From Rhodoluna limnophila (GTDB lineage: Bacteria; Actinomycetota; Actinomycetes; Actinomycetales; Microbacteriaceae), in assembly GCA_943326655.2 (NCBI GenBank), contig CALPUC020000055.1:1-6164 (forward strand): DNA of 6,164 nucleotides. Reading direction: 5' to 3'. The notes under the pieces were generated by a model, which worked only from the letters and a program-made list of their open reading frames with translations, searched no databases and was not told the DNA's origin. How positions within the stretch are numbered: the stretch's first letter is position 1; each line of letters starts with the position of its first letter. Shown piece by piece: positions 5,140 through 6,164 of this stretch. The position numbers and the translations under genes are program-made.

Positions 5140-6164
5140 CGACTCAACACCGCCTTAATGACCTTTCGAGCAATCGGTGCCGCCAGGATGTTTCCGCTCC
5201 CGTTTTGACCCAGGCCTCCGCCGTCGGCAACCATAACGACAACCGCCACCTGCGGGTTATCGGCAGGCGCGAAACCAGCGAACCAGAGAGTGTAAGGAGC
5301 CTTGGTGCCGTTTTGAGCGGTTCCGGTCTTGCCCGCGACAACTGTGCCACTAACGGCGCCGTTCCCACTTACGCCAGTGGCTACGGCGGCAATCATCATC
5401 TTTTTTAAGCCGTCTGCCGTTGCTTTACTAATCGGGTTTCCAAATTGGCTAGGAGAGGTTTGGTTTAGAAGGGCCAGGTTCGAAGACTGAACGTTTTCGA
5501 TTAGATTCGGATTCATCTGCCTACCCCCGTTAGCAATTGCCGCCGTAATCATTGCCATTTGCAGCGGGGTGACCCGAACATCAAACTGACCAAATGACGA
5601 AAGCGCTGTCTGTGCGTCATCCATGTTTTCTGGATATGTGCTCGCGGTGGCCACGGTTGGAATTCGCATCGACTGCCCGAATCCAAACGCTTTTGACATG
5701 TTTCGGATTTTCTCTTGCCCAAGTGCCACGCCTAACTGGGCGAAGGGGATGTTGCATGAGAGTCTCATGGCGTTTAGCAGGGTTACGGTTTTGGTCCCGC
5801 CACAATCACTATTTCCCGCGTTGTAGATTTTGGTGGAGGTTCCGGGCAGGGTGTAACTGCGAGGGTTTGGAAGCTCGGTATCAACCGTGTATTCGCCACT
5901 TTCCAACGCTGCGGCAGCCACCACGATTTTGAATACCGATCCGGGGGTGTAGAGGGAACCCCCGATTGCCTTGTTGATTAGGGGGTCACCTTCGGCGGCG
6001 AGCAGCTGGCTGTAATTGTTTTGCGCCTTGGTTCCGCTGTGAACACTGAGCTTATTTGCATTGAATCCAGGCGTCGACACCATTGCCAGAATGTTTCCGG
6101 TCGAAGGTTCGATGGCAACCACAGCACCGGTTTTGTTCCCCAGAGCATCGTAGGCAACCTGCTG
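5136..6164 (-). CDS. pbpA: Class B penicillin-binding protein, peptidoglycan transpeptidase PbpA (N-terminus off the window)
   Basis: Membrane-anchored class B PBP whose D,D-transpeptidase domain crosslinks peptidoglycan outside the cell; in mycobacteria PbpA acts with PknA/PknB in growth and septation. The frame is open to the right edge, giving 342 visible codons; the family is usually about 480-490 residues, so the membrane anchor and part of the N-terminal domain are missing. Counting from the edge, the visible part starts QQVAYDALGNKTGAVVAIEP. It has GAVVAIEPSTGNILAMVSTP (about 13-32), the catalytic SxxK motif in YTPGSVFK (Ser76, Lys79), the SxN motif SCN (Ser136-Asn138), and the KTG motif in AGKTGTAQ (Lys279). 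All three active-site motifs are intact, so the enzyme should be active and bind beta-lactams. A GTG at 6122 is an internal valine codon, not the start. The stop overlaps the pknA start. rodA is expected upstream, outside the window. Confidence 0.96.
   Translation of the reverse strand, partial: QQVAYDALGNKTGAVVAIEPSTGNILAMVSTPGFNANKLSVHSGTKAQNNYSQLLAAEGDPLINKAIGGSLYTPGSVFKIVVAAAALESGEYTVDTELPNPRSYTLPGTSTKIYNAGNSDCGGTKTVTLLNAMRLSCNIPFAQLGVALGQEKIRNMSKAFGFGQSMRIPTVATASTYPENMDDAQTALSSFGQFDVRVTPLQMAMITAAIANGGRQMNPNLIENVQSSNLALLNQTSPSQFGNPISKATADGLKKMMIAAVATGVSGNGAVSGTVVAGKTGTAQNGTKAPYTLWFAGFAPADNPQVAVVVMVADGGGLGQNGSGNILAAPIARKVIKAVLSR

Noticed and set aside
6120..6122. GTG at 6122 as the start of pbpA
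   Set aside because: The frame continues to the window edge and encodes conserved PBP sequence (AYDAL, then GAVVAIEP), so the GTG is an internal valine codon.
1..6164. tRNA genes, CRISPR repeats, insertion sequences, attachment sites, DnaA-box clusters
   Set aside because: None seen; apart from about 85 nt the window is accounted for by seven protein genes with intact family motifs.

Overview
The window is a piece of an actinobacterial chromosome. It shows the conserved origin-proximal growth and division locus that Mycobacterium tuberculosis carries as ppiA, crgA, trpG, pknB, pknA and pbpA. The order, orientations and protein motifs all fit. Base composition looks moderate rather than GC-rich, and almost everything is coding: only about 85 nt (5 + 37 + 43) lie between genes. 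These two traits suggest a small-genome, moderate-GC actinobacterium, for example a planktonic Microbacteriaceae. That placement is an inference; no rRNA or marker phylogeny is available here.

Layout, left to right. Plus strand: the 3' part of a cyclophilin gene (ppiA, 1-402), followed 5 nt later by a rhomboid-type intramembrane serine protease (408-956). Minus strand: crgA (957-1247), whose stop codon directly abuts the rhomboid stop. A 37-nt divergent gap (1248-1284) separates crgA from trpG/pabA (plus, 1285-1935). trpG converges on pknB (minus, 1932-3770), and their stop codons share one CTAG. The rest is a minus-strand operon, transcribed right to left: pbpA (5136 to beyond the right edge), pknA (3814-5139, ATGA overlap with pbpA), a 43-nt gap, then pknB with a TTG start. 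In relatives rodA, pstP and fhaB/fhaA lie upstream of pbpA, so they are expected just beyond the right edge.

How the genes work together. PbpA is the transpeptidase that crosslinks peptidoglycan. PknA and PknB are membrane Ser/Thr kinases with extracellular sensor regions that tune wall synthesis and division. CrgA is a small divisome membrane protein. PpiA is a proline isomerase. TrpG/PabA supplies ammonia from glutamine for anthranilate or aminodeoxychorismate and is a metabolic neighbour rather than part of the wall machinery.

I see no mobile element, CRISPR array, tRNA, rRNA or toxin system, and no wholly new system. The parts worth a second look are a PASTA-like domain on a Pro/Thr stalk in PknA (with an 18-nt tandem duplication and a G-quadruplex motif in its DNA), a 10-bp hairpin inside the end of pknB next to the shared stop codons, the only two cysteines of PknB clustered in its last PASTA domain, and a divergent gap that appears to drive two leaderless genes.
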